A DNA stretch of 64,000 bases from Hymenobacter terrenus (GCF_000972495.1 NZ_LATM01000005.1:162468-226467), one strand, 5' to 3'; positions 16,064 through 24,932 are shown, counted from the first letter of the stretch. A program made the numbers and translations. The notes: generated from the sequence alone by a model not told the origin.

Positions 16064-18667
16064 ATGAACTTACTAATAGGAAACATCGGCCATCTGAGCG
16101 TCATCATTGCCTTCGCGGCAGCGCTGGTGGCAGCCTACAGCTACTTCCAGGCCACGCAAGGCCGGGCGCTCGGCGACAATGACGCCAGCTGGCTGCGCAT
16201 CGCGCGCGGGGCCTTTTTCGTGCACGGAGCGGCAGTGCTATCGGTGATATTCTGCTTGTTCAACATCATCCACGCCCACCGCTACGAGTACTACTACGCC
16301 TGGAGCCACAGCTCGAACCACCTGCCGGTGGAGTACATGATTTCCTGCTTTTGGGAAGGCCAGGAAGGCAGCTTCCTACTCTGGATTTTCTGGCATGTAG
16401 TGCTGGGTTTCTGCATCATGCGCTTCAACCGCCAGTGGGAAGCGCCGGTGATGGCCATATTCAGCGGCGTGCAGCTGTTTCTGGTGAGCATGATTCTGGG
16501 CGTGGTGCTCGGGGGGGTGAAGGTGGGTTCGTCGCCTTTCATCCTGCTGCGTGATTTCCTCACCGATCTGCCGGTATTCAAGCTGAATCCCAACTTCGTG
16601 CCCAAGGACGGCACCGGCCTCAACGCCCTGCTACAGAACTACTGGATGGTAATTCACCCGCCCACGCTGTTCCTGGGCTTTGCGCTCACGCTGGTGCCGT
16701 TTGCCTTCGCTATTGCCGCGCTCTGGAAAAAGGAGCTCACCGCCTGGGTTAAGCCGGCGTTGCCCTGGACGCTCATTGGCGGCGGCGTGCTGGGCGTGGG
16801 CGTGATGATGGGCGCCTACTGGGCCTACGAGACGCTGAACTTCGGCGGTTATTGGAACTGGGACCCCGTGGAAAACGCCGTATACATTCCGTGGCTCGTG
16901 CTGGTGGCTTCGCTGCACGGCCTGGTGCTGTGGCAGAAGCGCCGTACCGGCCTGCGCACCGCGTTTGCCCTGGTGGTAGCCACGTTTGTGTTGATTTTGT
17001 ACGCTACTTTCCTCACCCGGAGCGGCGTGCTCGGCAATGCCTCCGTGCACTCATTCACCGATTTGGGCCTCTCGGGCCAGCTGCTGATTTACCTGGGCGC
17101 CTTCACCGTGCTGGCCATCGCGCTGCTGGTATGGCGCTGGAAAGAAATTCCCATCTCCGAGAAAGAGCTGACCGCCTACAACCCCGAGCTATGGGTATTC
17201 GTGGGGGCTACGGTGCTGTGCCTGGGCGCTTTCCAGGTGCTGTTCACCACTAGCATTCCAGTTTATAATTCCTTCATGGGCCTGTTGGGCATCAAAACCA
17301 ACTTGGCCCTGCCCGCCGACCAGATTGCCCACTACTCCAAGCTACAGCTCTGGATGGGCGTGTTTGTGGCCCTGCTCTCTGGCCTGGCCCAAATCATGTG
17401 GTGGCAGCGCAACAACAAGGATACGCTCGTTAACTCCCTGACCGCGCCTACGCTGCTCACACTGCTGGGCACAGCCTTGGTGGTGCTGCTGGTGCGCTAC
17501 AACGGCCTCACTATTTCGCCGGCCTACGTGGTGCTGACCTTGGCGGGCCTGTTTGGGGTGCTGGCCAACTTCAGCACCATCTTCAACCTGCTGCGGCGCG
17601 GCATTCGCCTCTCGGGCGGCGCGGTGGCTCACCTCGGCATCGCCCTGATGCTACTGGGCATTCTGGCTTCGGCGGGTTATTCCAACATCATTTCGCGCAA
17701 CGTCTCGGGCCTGCTCTATTCGCGGGACTTCGACGAGGACCTGAACCGCGACAATGTGCTGCTGTGGCGCAACGAGACCACGCCCATGCAAGGCTACGAA
17801 CTTACCTACACCGGCCAGTACTTCGATGTGCCCGGCGTGCCCGGCTACGTCGATAAGCAGTACCTCTTCCGCACCGATGACGACTACAAGGCCCTGGCCC
17901 GTGCCCCCATCATCAGCGGCGGCAAAACTTATTATAAGACGGGTGATACAGTCGACATCCTGCCCGAAAACACCTATTACCGCATCAATTACAAAGACCG
18001 GAAGTCCGGCGAGCAGTTCACGCTCTACCCGAGGGCGCAGGTGAATGAGGAGATGGGTGGCCTGCTGGCATCTCCTGCCATCAAGAAATTCTGGGGTCAC
18101 GACATCTATACCCACATTAGCTCGGTGCTCGACCCGCGCAAGGAAAAGCCGTGGAGCGAGGCTAAGGAGCACGTTCTGAGCGTGGGCGACACCATCTACC
18201 TAAACGACTATTTCGCCGTATTCCGGGCCATCGAGCCGGCCCACGAAACCGCTGGCCTCAACTTGCAGAAAGGCGACCTTGCCCTGCAGGCCGATATGAT
18301 TGTGTACGGTGAAAAGCGCCAGTACCATTGCCACCCGGTATTTGTGGTCCGCAACCGCATGGTGGGCCGCGTGCCCGACGAAGTAGAGGACCTCGGCGTG
18401 CGCGTCAGCCTCAACAGTATCGACCCGGTGGCAGGCAAATTTACTTTTGCCGTGAGCACCACCCAAAAGGACTACGTCATCCTCAAAGCCATGGACAAGC
18501 CCTTCATCAACCTCCTCTGGAGTGGCACCCTGCTCATGGCCCTCGGCTTCGGCCTGAGCTTGCGGCAGCGCGGCGGCAAAGGCGCCGTAGTGGCCGAAGC
18601 CGCGCTCGAAGCAGAAACGCCAGCCGAGGCCAGCAGCCGAACGGCAAGGCCCCAGCCGGTGGGGTAA
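16064..18667 (+). CDS. ccmF: Heme lyase CcmF (cytochrome c assembly)
   Basis: CcmF takes heme from CcmE and attaches it to apocytochrome c. The 867-residue polytopic protein has about 14 hydrophobic segments. The WWD signature is present at about residues 258-276 (GGYWNWDPVENAVYIPW), and the conserved heme-ligand regions are seen in WSHSSNHLPVEYM and MVIHPPTLFLGFAL. A large periplasmic domain (about 550-830) precedes the last helix, which is also family-typical. An Ala/Glu-rich cytoplasmic tail ends the protein. It is the last gene of the ccm cluster and is followed by a terminator-like hairpin at 18697. Confidence 0.94.
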   Translation: MNLLIGNIGHLSVIIAFAAALVAAYSYFQATQGRALGDNDASWLRIARGAFFVHGAAVLSVIFCLFNIIHAHRYEYYYAWSHSSNHLPVEYMISCFWEGQEGSFLLWIFWHVVLGFCIMRFNRQWEAPVMAIFSGVQLFLVSMILGVVLGGVKVGSSPFILLRDFLTDLPVFKLNPNFVPKDGTGLNALLQNYWMVIHPPTLFLGFALTLVPFAFAIAALWKKELTAWVKPALPWTLIGGGVLGVGVMMGAYWAYETLNFGGYWNWDPVENAVYIPWLVLVASLHGLVLWQKRRTGLRTAFALVVATFVLILYATFLTRSGVLGNASVHSFTDLGLSGQLLIYLGAFTVLAIALLVWRWKEIPISEKELTAYNPELWVFVGATVLCLGAFQVLFTTSIPVYNSFMGLLGIKTNLALPADQIAHYSKLQLWMGVFVALLSGLAQIMWWQRNNKDTLVNSLTAPTLLTLLGTALVVLLVRYNGLTISPAYVVLTLAGLFGVLANFSTIFNLLRRGIRLSGGAVAHLGIALMLLGILASAGYSNIISRNVSGLLYSRDFDEDLNRDNVLLWRNETTPMQGYELTYTGQYFDVPGVPGYVDKQYLFRTDDDYKALARAPIISGGKTYYKTGDTVDILPENTYYRINYKDRKSGEQFTLYPRAQVNEEMGGLLASPAIKKFWGHDIYTHISSVLDPRKEKPWSEAKEHVLSVGDTIYLNDYFAVFRAIEPAHETAGLNLQKGDLALQADMIVYGEKRQYHCHPVFVVRNRMVGRVPDEVEDLGVRVSLNSIDPVAGKFTFAVSTTQKDYVILKAMDKPFINLLWSGTLLMALGFGLSLRQRGGKGAVVAEAALEAETPAEASSRTARPQPVG

Positions 18668-18696
18668 CCAGCCTACCATTACGTTACATCCCCCCA

Positions 18697-18730
18697 CAAA
18701 AGGCCGCCCCAGCAATGGAGCGGCCTTTTG
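18697..18730. terminator. Terminator behind ccmF
   Basis: CAAAAGGCCG (18697-18706) pairs with CGGCCTTTTG (18721-18730) around a 14-nt loop. The A-run and T-run flanks suit an intrinsic terminator reading in either direction. It closes the ccm cluster 29 bp after ccmF. Confidence 0.75.
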
Positions 18731-18756
18731 TATTGCTCATCATCCGCAGCCGAAGG

Positions 18757-19006
18757 CTTGCCCGGCTCGTCCGGCCTTGCCAACAGTATTGAACACCTTG
18801 CCAGACCTTCTGGTCGACTTGCCGCAGCTTCCGGTTGACTTGCCAGACCTTCCGGATGGCTTGCCGGACCTTCCCGACAGCTTGCCGGACCTTCCCGACA
18901 GCTTGCCGGAGCTTCTGGATGGCTTGCCGGACCTTTCGGTCGACTTGCCGCGCCTTCCGGTTGACTTGCCGGAGCTTCCGGACGACTTGTTGCCAGCTAC
19001 TGCCCC
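18757..19006. repeat. 21-bp tandem repeat array A
   Basis: Eleven units start at 18776, 18797, 18818, 18839, 18860, 18881, 18902, 18923, 18944, 18965 and 18986, exactly 21 bp apart, with a partial unit at 18757. The unit is close to CTTGCCGGACCTTCCGGNNG. The units at 18860 and 18881 are identical; others differ at a few sites. Most units contain a small dyad, CCGGA-3 nt-TCCGG or CCAGA-3 nt-TCTGG. Because 21 is a multiple of three, one frame stays open and reads as heptads of the LPDLPDG type, but it has no credible start and runs through the terminator at 19011. The array fills the gap between ccmF and the facing gene. Confidence 0.9.
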
Positions 19007-19010
19007 AACA

Positions 19011-19040
19011 AAAAAGGCCGCCCGGTTGGGCGGCCTTTTT
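19011..19040. terminator. Bidirectional terminator between array A and the adhesin-like gene
   Basis: AAAAAGGCCGCCC (19011-19023) pairs with GGGCGGCCTTTTT (19028-19040) around GGTT. It is a strong intrinsic terminator shape on both strands and would end the minus-strand gene whose stop is at 19067. Confidence 0.85.
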
Positions 19041-19066
19041 GCCGAAAAGGAAGTAATAGCCGAAGC

Positions 19067-22000
19067 CTACTTCACTATCGAAATCTGCTGCATGGTGTAC
19101 TCTTCACCGTTGCGCACTTTCAGGCTGTAGATGCCCGAAGCGAGCGACGACAGGTTCACCTCGCTCCGGAAGTTATCCTTGGCGGTGCCCACGTATACGC
19201 GCTGACCCAGCGTATTGGTCACTTCTACGCTCAACGCCTGCTTGGCATTAGCGCCGCGAATCTCCAAGTTGAATACGCCGGAAACCGACGGGTTCGGGAA
19301 CACGCTCACGGCACGCTTCAGCGCCTCCGAAGTAGCCAGCGGACCAGCGCTAATCGTCACGTCGTCCACGGCCAGGAAGCCTTGGTCGCCGGCGCTGATG
19401 GCGTGGAAACCCACGTAGAACGTGCCCGTGGCGCTGGGGGTGATGTCGAGCACAGCCGGCGTGCTGGCATTGTTTGCCAACGCATAAGCCGAATTGGCAA
19501 TAGCATTATTGGTGAACAACGTAGTGGTCTGGCCAGCTGGCGTAGTAGCCGTGCCGTATTTTACTTCCAACGCGTTAGTGTAAGTATTGCCACCCGTGGC
19601 AACAGGTCCACGATAGGAGAATGACAGGCGGTAGCGCTGGGTGCTGTTCAAGCTCAGAGCTGGGGTAAAGAACCAATCGTTGGCAGTAACCGTGGGGTCA
19701 GCGCTATTAAACACATACACCATGGCGTTAGGACCCGACTGCGCGATGCTGGTCGAATTGGGAACAGTGCTCACCGAGCCGCGTGGCTGCCACGTGAAGC
19801 CGTCGCTGTTCAAATCGGCCACAGTAACGCCGCAGGGCAACGTCTGGCCTGGGGCTACTACGTCGAAGTTCTGCGTGTAAGGGAATGCGGTAATAGTGGG
19901 CGCCACGCAAGCCGTAGTGCTACGTACCGGCCCAGCCAGGGCGCTTTGGTCGGTAGCGCTGCAAATGGTACGGATGTAGAAATCATACGTAGTGGCGCCC
20001 GTCAGGCCGGTCAGCGTGTAGCTTGTGCCGGTGAAGGTAGGCGAGGTGCTGCTAGTGGCGCCCGGCGTAAAGCCCTGCGGACCATACACAATCTGATAGC
20101 CGATAGCCCCGGTCACGCCCGTGAACGAGAACGACACTGAGGTAGTCGTGCTGGTTGTTACGGCAAAGCTTGTGGGCACGAGGCAGGTAGCGGGGGTAGC
20201 TGTTTCTACTTCCAGCATGTAACGCACGTTACTGCCGCTCGCCGCAATATCCGAAGGAGCAAAAGTAGGAGCGATACCAACGTTGAAGAAGGTGCCGGTC
20301 CGCAATGGGGTTTCGTTCTGATAACCCATGGGGAATACCGTAGGAGTAGTAGTGCCAGCGGGTACCACCTGCGCCAAGCCCACCAGGAAGTCACCCGCTG
20401 GCACATTACCCGCTAGGTTGAAGGTGCGCAGCCGGCCCAAATCAGCCGTAGTAATGACGTAGTCAGCCGAGCGGGCAATCAGGGCCCCGGTCGTGGCATT
20501 CAGTATTACGCCATACACGGTGCTGTTCGACGTTACCAAATTGGGGTCGTTGCCGATTACAGCTCGTACGGCGGTCACGTCCCGTGGTGCGTTCACGGTG
20601 AATTTACCGGTAAAAGCAACCGTCCGTACGGCCGCTTGTGAGGGGAATCCTACGCTGCTAGCCTGCGCTACCCCCGGCTTGATAAACGAAAACAAGGTGG
20701 GGCTGGTAGCCATCGTCTCGGCTACCGAGTTGTTGCCGTTGTTGTCATCGCCAGGCAGCGTCACTGTCACTGTGTTGGCGCCCACGTTGGGCAGGCTGAT
20801 GTTAGTAAAGTTCACAGCAGCCGTGCCGCTCACAGCTAGCGAGGGCAGCGTTTGGGTTTGCGTGTAAGTGTTAGCACCGCTGATGGTAAGGGTCACCACC
20901 GTAGGAGTAGTCACGGCTGCCACCCCGGCATTGCGCACCACAGCCCGCAGGCTGAAAGGGTTGCCCACGGGCACTGCTATCGAGCCGTAGCCTTGGATTT
21001 CATTCACGGCGACGTCGTTATTAGCTGGGGCAGCTGTCACGGCTTCCAGCATATACTTGTTGGCCCTACCAGCGGTAGTAGAAATGTCGGTGGGTGCTCC
21101 GCCCGTAACGGAGAGTTGATAGAAGGTGCCTGGGCGGGTCGGCGTTTCGTTTTGCACGCCCATGGGGAAGAAGCCAGCCGCGCCGTTACTGGCCGGCGAT
21201 ATCTGCACCATGCCCACCATGAAACTACCTGCTGGTACGGTTATCGGCGAAGAAAGCGTGAACGTATGGATGACGTTGACATCAGCCGCCGTCACCACGA
21301 AATTGGGCGAACGGCCAATGATGGCGCCGGATACCGGGTCTACTACCACGGCGTATAGTGTCTCGCCCACCGTCGTCTTTTGAGTGGGAGGAATAGGGGG
21401 CGCGTCGGCAATAAAGGCGCGGACGGCTGTAATCGAACGAGCAGTGCTCAGAAAAAATTTAGCGCCAAAACCAGCCTCCGAGCCCGACGCAAATCCTACG
21501 GCACTGGCCGACCCAAGGCCCGGCGAGATGTAGGAGAACGTCGTCGGATTCACCACTTGGGTTTCTGCCGATGAGTTGTTCGTATTATTATCGTCGCTGG
21601 GTACCGAAACCGTGACGGTATTTGTGCCTTGGTTGGTGGGCGTGTAGGCCGCGAAGGTCACCGTCGTCGTCGCGCCCGGTGCCAACGAGGCCACGGTCTG
21701 CGTGTTGGTAGAAGTATTGGCCCCCGTCACGCTCAGCGTAACCGCCAAGTTAGTCAAGGCATTAGTACCACTGTTGCTGACGATAGCACTCACCGTTTGG
21801 GGTGCTGCGCCAGGCTCCGCTATTTGGTTGACGGTGTATACCTGGGTGACCCCAGCATCGTTGGGCAGCGCGGGGACGAACCGATAAGTACGCCCGTTAT
21901 CTGGTGGTACCGCTTGGCGGAAGTTAAACGCCCCCGAGGCACCAGCCGCAACCGGACCCGAGGCAAAAGCAACGGCCGCATCGCCCCAAGGGCTGGCCGA

Positions 22001-22735
22001 CCCTTTGGTCAGGCGCAGGATTTGAGTAGTGCCATTACCTGAGCCCTTTATCCCTACCTGCGCATACTTGAAGTTATTGTTGGCTGCGGCAGCCGGCGTA
22101 GTTGGGCCATACACAAACTCCACAGTGCCATTGGCCTCATACAACCGCACTTGGAAGGAGCTATTAGCATACTGTGTCAGGACGGCTGCCTGGCCTGCTG
22201 CTGCTGCCTGAGACTTATCAGCTACGTTTTTCCACTGAATGGTGCATATCCGGCTACCTGCCGTGCCTGTAGTGGCCACGCGGTATTCAGCGGGGCTTGT
22301 ACCCGCCGTCAGGTCAAAGTTGAAAGGTGCAAGCAGGTTCACATCACCCGCCGCCGTGCCCAACAGAGCACCGCCACTATTAAACTGTGAATAGAGCGAG
22401 TACAAGTCCACAGTGGGAGCTGTCATTCCAGCCGCCGAGCCAAGCTTTAAAAACCCGTTCGTATTCAGAATGAACCGGTCCATAGTTGCGCCATTGTAGG
22501 CGAAATTGAACCCGATGAGCTGCTCGGCCGAGTTAGCATCATCACTGTTGGCGGTGGTGATGACCGTACCCGCTGTGCCTAGGTCAGTGTAAGTACTAAG
22601 CAGGTTTTGCGCATTCGTCAACGGGTAGTTGAGCGTTTGTGCGTGCGCAACGGAAGCTCCGCTCGCCAGCACCGCAGCCACGGCTAACTGCCGCACACGC
22701 GAGGATAGCCCCGGGTAATTGTAGGTGTGTTTCAT
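19067..22735 (-). CDS. Large T9SS-exported adhesin-like protein (CARDB, fibronectin III)
   Basis: The 1,222-residue product starts at ATG 22735 with a signal peptide, SSRVRQLAVAAVLASGASVAHAQ being its core. After an N-terminal beta-rich domain, two CARDB-like domains each end in a DDN-rich strand (VTVSVPSDDNNTNNSS and VTVTLPGDDNNGNNSV). Each is followed by a related module starting FSYISPGLGSASAVGF or FSFIKPGVAQASSVGF, so the pair looks like an internal duplication of about 240 residues. A fibronectin III domain (YQIVYGPQGFTPG, ATTYDFYIRTIC) and a cleaved-adhesin/MAM-like domain come next. The C-terminus is a T9SS sorting domain, VSVFPNPSVSGVFNLEI to GIYSLKVRNGEEY. It is probably a surface adhesin. 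The longer reading to 22822 lacks a signal peptide at its start and is not preferred. Confidence 0.85.
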   Translation of the reverse strand: MKHTYNYPGLSSRVRQLAVAAVLASGASVAHAQTLNYPLTNAQNLLSTYTDLGTAGTVITTANSDDANSAEQLIGFNFAYNGATMDRFILNTNGFLKLGSAAGMTAPTVDLYSLYSQFNSGGALLGTAAGDVNLLAPFNFDLTAGTSPAEYRVATTGTAGSRICTIQWKNVADKSQAAAAGQAAVLTQYANSSFQVRLYEANGTVEFVYGPTTPAAAANNNFKYAQVGIKGSGNGTTQILRLTKGSASPWGDAAVAFASGPVAAGASGAFNFRQAVPPDNGRTYRFVPALPNDAGVTQVYTVNQIAEPGAAPQTVSAIVSNSGTNALTNLAVTLSVTGANTSTNTQTVASLAPGATTTVTFAAYTPTNQGTNTVTVSVPSDDNNTNNSSAETQVVNPTTFSYISPGLGSASAVGFASGSEAGFGAKFFLSTARSITAVRAFIADAPPIPPTQKTTVGETLYAVVVDPVSGAIIGRSPNFVVTAADVNVIHTFTLSSPITVPAGSFMVGMVQISPASNGAAGFFPMGVQNETPTRPGTFYQLSVTGGAPTDISTTAGRANKYMLEAVTAAPANNDVAVNEIQGYGSIAVPVGNPFSLRAVVRNAGVAAVTTPTVVTLTISGANTYTQTQTLPSLAVSGTAAVNFTNISLPNVGANTVTVTLPGDDNNGNNSVAETMATSPTLFSFIKPGVAQASSVGFPSQAAVRTVAFTGKFTVNAPRDVTAVRAVIGNDPNLVTSNSTVYGVILNATTGALIARSADYVITTADLGRLRTFNLAGNVPAGDFLVGLAQVVPAGTTTPTVFPMGYQNETPLRTGTFFNVGIAPTFAPSDIAASGSNVRYMLEVETATPATCLVPTSFAVTTSTTTSVSFSFTGVTGAIGYQIVYGPQGFTPGATSSTSPTFTGTSYTLTGLTGATTYDFYIRTICSATDQSALAGPVRSTTACVAPTITAFPYTQNFDVVAPGQTLPCGVTVADLNSDGFTWQPRGSVSTVPNSTSIAQSGPNAMVYVFNSADPTVTANDWFFTPALSLNSTQRYRLSFSYRGPVATGGNTYTNALEVKYGTATTPAGQTTTLFTNNAIANSAYALANNASTPAVLDITPSATGTFYVGFHAISAGDQGFLAVDDVTISAGPLATSEALKRAVSVFPNPSVSGVFNLEIRGANAKQALSVEVTNTLGQRVYVGTAKDNFRSEVNLSSLASGIYSLKVRNGEEYTMQQISIVK

Positions 22736-22963
22736 ACAGGATTTTTGAATGGGGGGGGTGTTCGAAAAAGTTGAAAAAGGGAAATGAGCCATGTGGTACT
22801 GGATAGGCACGACCGTAACCACGGACTATCCAATAGTTTTGAGCTTACAAGTTGCTAATTTTTTAGCATAAATAGCCAACCACGATTCTTTATTGAGGCA
22901 TTTTTGTCTTTATCGAACCCAGACCAGAACATCACAAGCCCTGCCCGACCATCCTTAGCTCCT

Positions 22964-22971
22964 TACTTTTG
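22964..22971 (+). promoter_or_regulatory. Putative -7 promoter element before the DUF2520 gene
   Basis: TACTTTTG fits TAnnTTTG and ends only 6 bp before the ATG at 22978, so transcription would begin at or next to the start codon. The 240 bp between this gene and the adhesin gene on the other strand hold nothing else I can name. Confidence 0.4.
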
Positions 22972-22977
22972 GTCGAT

Positions 22978-23772
22978 ATGAGTGCCCCTGATTTCAGTTC
23001 ACTGCGCATTGGCCTGCTTGGCAGCGGGCGGGTAGCCAATCACTTAGGCCCGGCGCTGGCCGCGGCGGGACACCACGTGGCTTTTGTCTGGAGCCGCACC
23101 GCGCCGGTTGCCGCAGCCCTCGCAGCCCGGTTGCCCGATGCGCAAGTTCTCACCACCCTAGCCTCTCCCCTCCCTCCCGCCGACCTATACCTGCTGGCCG
23201 TGCCCGATGCCGCCGTGGCCCCGCTGCTGGCCACCACCGCTTGGCCCGCCGGAGCTTTGGTAGCACACCTGGCTGGTGCCTTGCCGCTGGCCGTTTTTGA
23301 GGCCCAGCCGGCCGTGCGCGGTGGTGTTTTTTATCCGCTCCAAACCTTCAGCCCTGGCCGCGAACTAGATTGGCCCACGGTGCCGTTCTGCATCGAAGCC
23401 AATGACTTGGCCGCCGAAACCACGCTGCTGAACTTGGCTGGCAGCCTCAGTCAACACGTGCGGCGGCTCGACTCCGCTCAGCGCCTCAAGCTGCACGTGG
23501 CGGCCGTATTTGCCAACAATTTCACCAATCACCTGTTGGGCATTGCTGATGCACTCCTGGCCGAAGCCGAGTTGCCCGCCGAACTACTGGCCCCGCTGGT
23601 GCGCGAAACCGTAGATAAAGCCTTGGCCAACCCGCCCTTCGCCGTGCAAACCGGGCCCGCCGCCCGCCGCGACGCGCCTACCCTGGCCGCCCATCAGGCG
23701 GCCCTGGCGGCGCACCCGGCGTGGCAGGACCTGTATGAGCGGCTCACGGCCAGCATTCAGACCCAGCTTTGA
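22978..23772 (+). CDS. Rossmann-like DUF2520 oxidoreductase
   Basis: A 264-residue cytoplasmic protein. The N-terminus carries an NAD(P)-binding Rossmann motif, Gly15-x-Gly17-x-x-Ala20 in IGLLGSGRVANHLG, as in F420/ketopantoate-reductase-like proteins. The C-terminal half, with LKLHVAAVFANNFTNHLLGIAD and a run of helices, is the DUF2520 domain. This two-domain protein is common in Bacteroidota, often near a maf-like or HAD gene; its substrate is not established. The ATG at 22978 is preferred over the TTG at 22969 because it leaves the promoter-like element outside the gene. The 3' end is followed immediately by the ferredoxin promoter. Confidence 0.85.
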   Translation: MSAPDFSSLRIGLLGSGRVANHLGPALAAAGHHVAFVWSRTAPVAAALAARLPDAQVLTTLASPLPPADLYLLAVPDAAVAPLLATTAWPAGALVAHLAGALPLAVFEAQPAVRGGVFYPLQTFSPGRELDWPTVPFCIEANDLAAETTLLNLAGSLSQHVRRLDSAQRLKLHVAAVFANNFTNHLLGIADALLAEAELPAELLAPLVRETVDKALANPPFAVQTGPAARRDAPTLAAHQAALAAHPAWQDLYERLTASIQTQL

Positions 23773-23798
23773 TGCCGGAGCCGGGCCAAGTACCTTTG
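23768..23798 (+). promoter_or_regulatory. Promoter of the ferredoxin gene
   Basis: TTTG at 23768-23771, 19 bp, then TACCTTTG at 23791-23798. Both elements and the spacing match the Bacteroidota sigma-ABfr consensus (TTTG-N17 to N23-TAnnTTTG). The upstream element overlaps the stop codon of the DUF2520 gene. This is among the best promoter matches in the window. Confidence 0.7.
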
Positions 23799-23842
23799 CG
23801 GCTTCAAACGCTGTCTTTTTTCGCAATTATTCGCTTCTCGCT

Positions 23843-24178
23843 TTGTCTGTTCCTGCCACCACCATCACCTTCCGTTTTGCCGACGGCCAACCGGCCCAAA
23901 CCCACGTGGCGGCCTCCGGCGAATCGGTACTAGACGTGGCCCTCAACAACGGCATCCAACTTCAGCACAACTGCGGCGGGGTGTGCGGCTGTAGCACCTG
24001 CCACATCTACGTTAATGCCGGGGGCGACGACCTGCCCGAAATCAGCGACAAAGAAGAAGACTTCATTGACCGCGCCGAGAACCCGCGCATCAACTCGCGC
24101 CTGGCCTGCCAGTGCGTGGTCGAAGCCAACATGCAGCTCGATGTTACCATCCCGCCCCAGCACTTTCTGGGCCACTGA
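23843..24178 (+). CDS. fdx: [2Fe-2S] ferredoxin, adrenodoxin type
   Basis: A 111-residue electron carrier. The cluster ligands are Cys44, Cys50 and Cys53 (C-x5-C-x2-C) plus Cys89 in RLACQC, the pattern of adrenodoxin/Isc-type ferredoxins. The acidic stretch DLPEISDKEEDFID is also typical. The start is taken as TTG at 23843: an ATG at 23735 lies inside the upstream gene and before the promoter at 23768-23798, and no ATG occurs between. iscX lies 118 bp downstream, a pairing seen in isc operons, so a role in Fe-S cluster assembly is likely. Confidence 0.88.
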   Translation: MSVPATTITFRFADGQPAQTHVAASGESVLDVALNNGIQLQHNCGGVCGCSTCHIYVNAGGDDLPEISDKEEDFIDRAENPRINSRLACQCVVEANMQLDVTIPPQHFLGH

Positions 24179-24186
24179 TGAGAGAG

Positions 24187-24290
24187 AATTATGAGTTTTG
24201 AATCCTGAATTACCGCCCTGCGCAGCTTCATAATTCAAAACTTATCTTTCAACGACCAGCTCATCAGTCATAATTTAAAATTCATAATTC
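24187..24290. repeat. AT-rich inverted/direct repeats between ferredoxin and iscX
   Basis: The gap holds GTTTTGAAT and its complement ATTCAAAAC as an inverted pair, and three copies of a CATAATT(C/T)AAA motif. It contrasts with the G+C-rich flanks. It may fold into a hairpin in the transcript between the two genes; I assign no function. Confidence 0.5.
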
Positions 24291-24296
24291 AAACAG

Positions 24297-24533
24297 ATGC
24301 CCCATTTTGAACCACCCATGCACTGGGCCGACCACGAGGACATTGCCATGGCCCTGTACGAAAAGTTTGGCGACGACTTCACCGAAGCCAAAATCTATCG
24401 CATCCGGTTCACCGATTTAATAGAATGGGTGCTGAGCCTGAACAATTTTAACGGCACCCGCGAGCAGGCCACCGAAGGCCACCTAGAGCAAATCCAGGCC
24501 AAGTGGGTGTACGAGTGGCGCGACAACCAATAA
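24297..24533 (+). CDS. iscX: Fe-S assembly adaptor IscX
   Basis: IscX is a small acidic protein that binds IscS and modulates Fe-S cluster assembly. The 78-residue product contains the family core HWADHEDIAMALYEKFGDDF and ends with the conserved KWVYEWRD. Length and motifs match the YfhJ/IscX family (typically about 65-80 residues). It starts at ATG 24297 and follows the ferredoxin gene. iscS, iscU and hscAB are not in the window. Confidence 0.9.
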   Translation: MPHFEPPMHWADHEDIAMALYEKFGDDFTEAKIYRIRFTDLIEWVLSLNNFNGTREQATEGHLEQIQAKWVYEWRDNQ

Positions 24534-24675
24534 CGGCTGGGCTTGCGCAGCCCGGCGGCCAACCCCGCGCCAGCTTCCCGCGTAAGCTGGCCTGAAGTGA
24601 ACATAAAACACCATTTCAGGCATTCCCGCAGCCTTTACCCGGGCGGTTTCCCACCTTTCCATTTTTTGTTTTTGC

Positions 24676-24870
24676 ATGAAAACCGGCATCATTAAATTTT
24701 TCAACGAAGCCAAAGGCTATGGCTTCGTGACCGACGACCAAACGAAGGAAGACTTCTTCGTGCACGTAACGGGCCTGAACGGGGTTACGGTGCAACAAAA
24801 CGACCGGGTAGAGTTCGAAACGCAGGAAGGCCGTAAGGGAATCAACGCCGTAAACGTGCGCAAAATCTGA
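24676..24870 (+). CDS. Cold-shock protein, CspA family
   Basis: A 64-residue single-domain RNA chaperone. Both RNA-binding motifs are intact: RNP1 as KGYGFV (residues 13-18) and RNP2 as FFVHV (27-31). It acts in the cytoplasm by melting RNA structure. The start is ATG 24676. The 142 bp upstream leader is long for this genome and includes an inverted pair (CAGCTT and AAGCTG near 24571-24589), which could be a structured 5' leader as seen for cold-shock genes elsewhere. A terminator follows at 24901. Confidence 0.95.
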   Translation: MKTGIIKFFNEAKGYGFVTDDQTKEDFFVHVTGLNGVTVQQNDRVEFETQEGRKGINAVNVRKI

Positions 24871-24900
24871 GGTAATCTACCGACTTTGGGGCAACCCACC

Positions 24901-24932
24901 AAAAGCTTCTCCCATCCCGGAGAAGCTTTTTT
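24901..24932 (+). terminator. Terminator of the cold-shock gene
   Basis: AAAAGCTTCTCC (24901-24912) pairs with GGAGAAGCTTTT (24919-24930) and is followed by further T residues, a standard intrinsic terminator 30 bp after the stop. Confidence 0.85.

Noticed and set aside
18777..19130. Open frame reading as LPDLPDG heptads over array A
   Set aside because: The period of 21 bp keeps the frame open automatically; the start would be TTG, the frame runs through a strong terminator and into the facing gene, and there is no signal peptide or domain.
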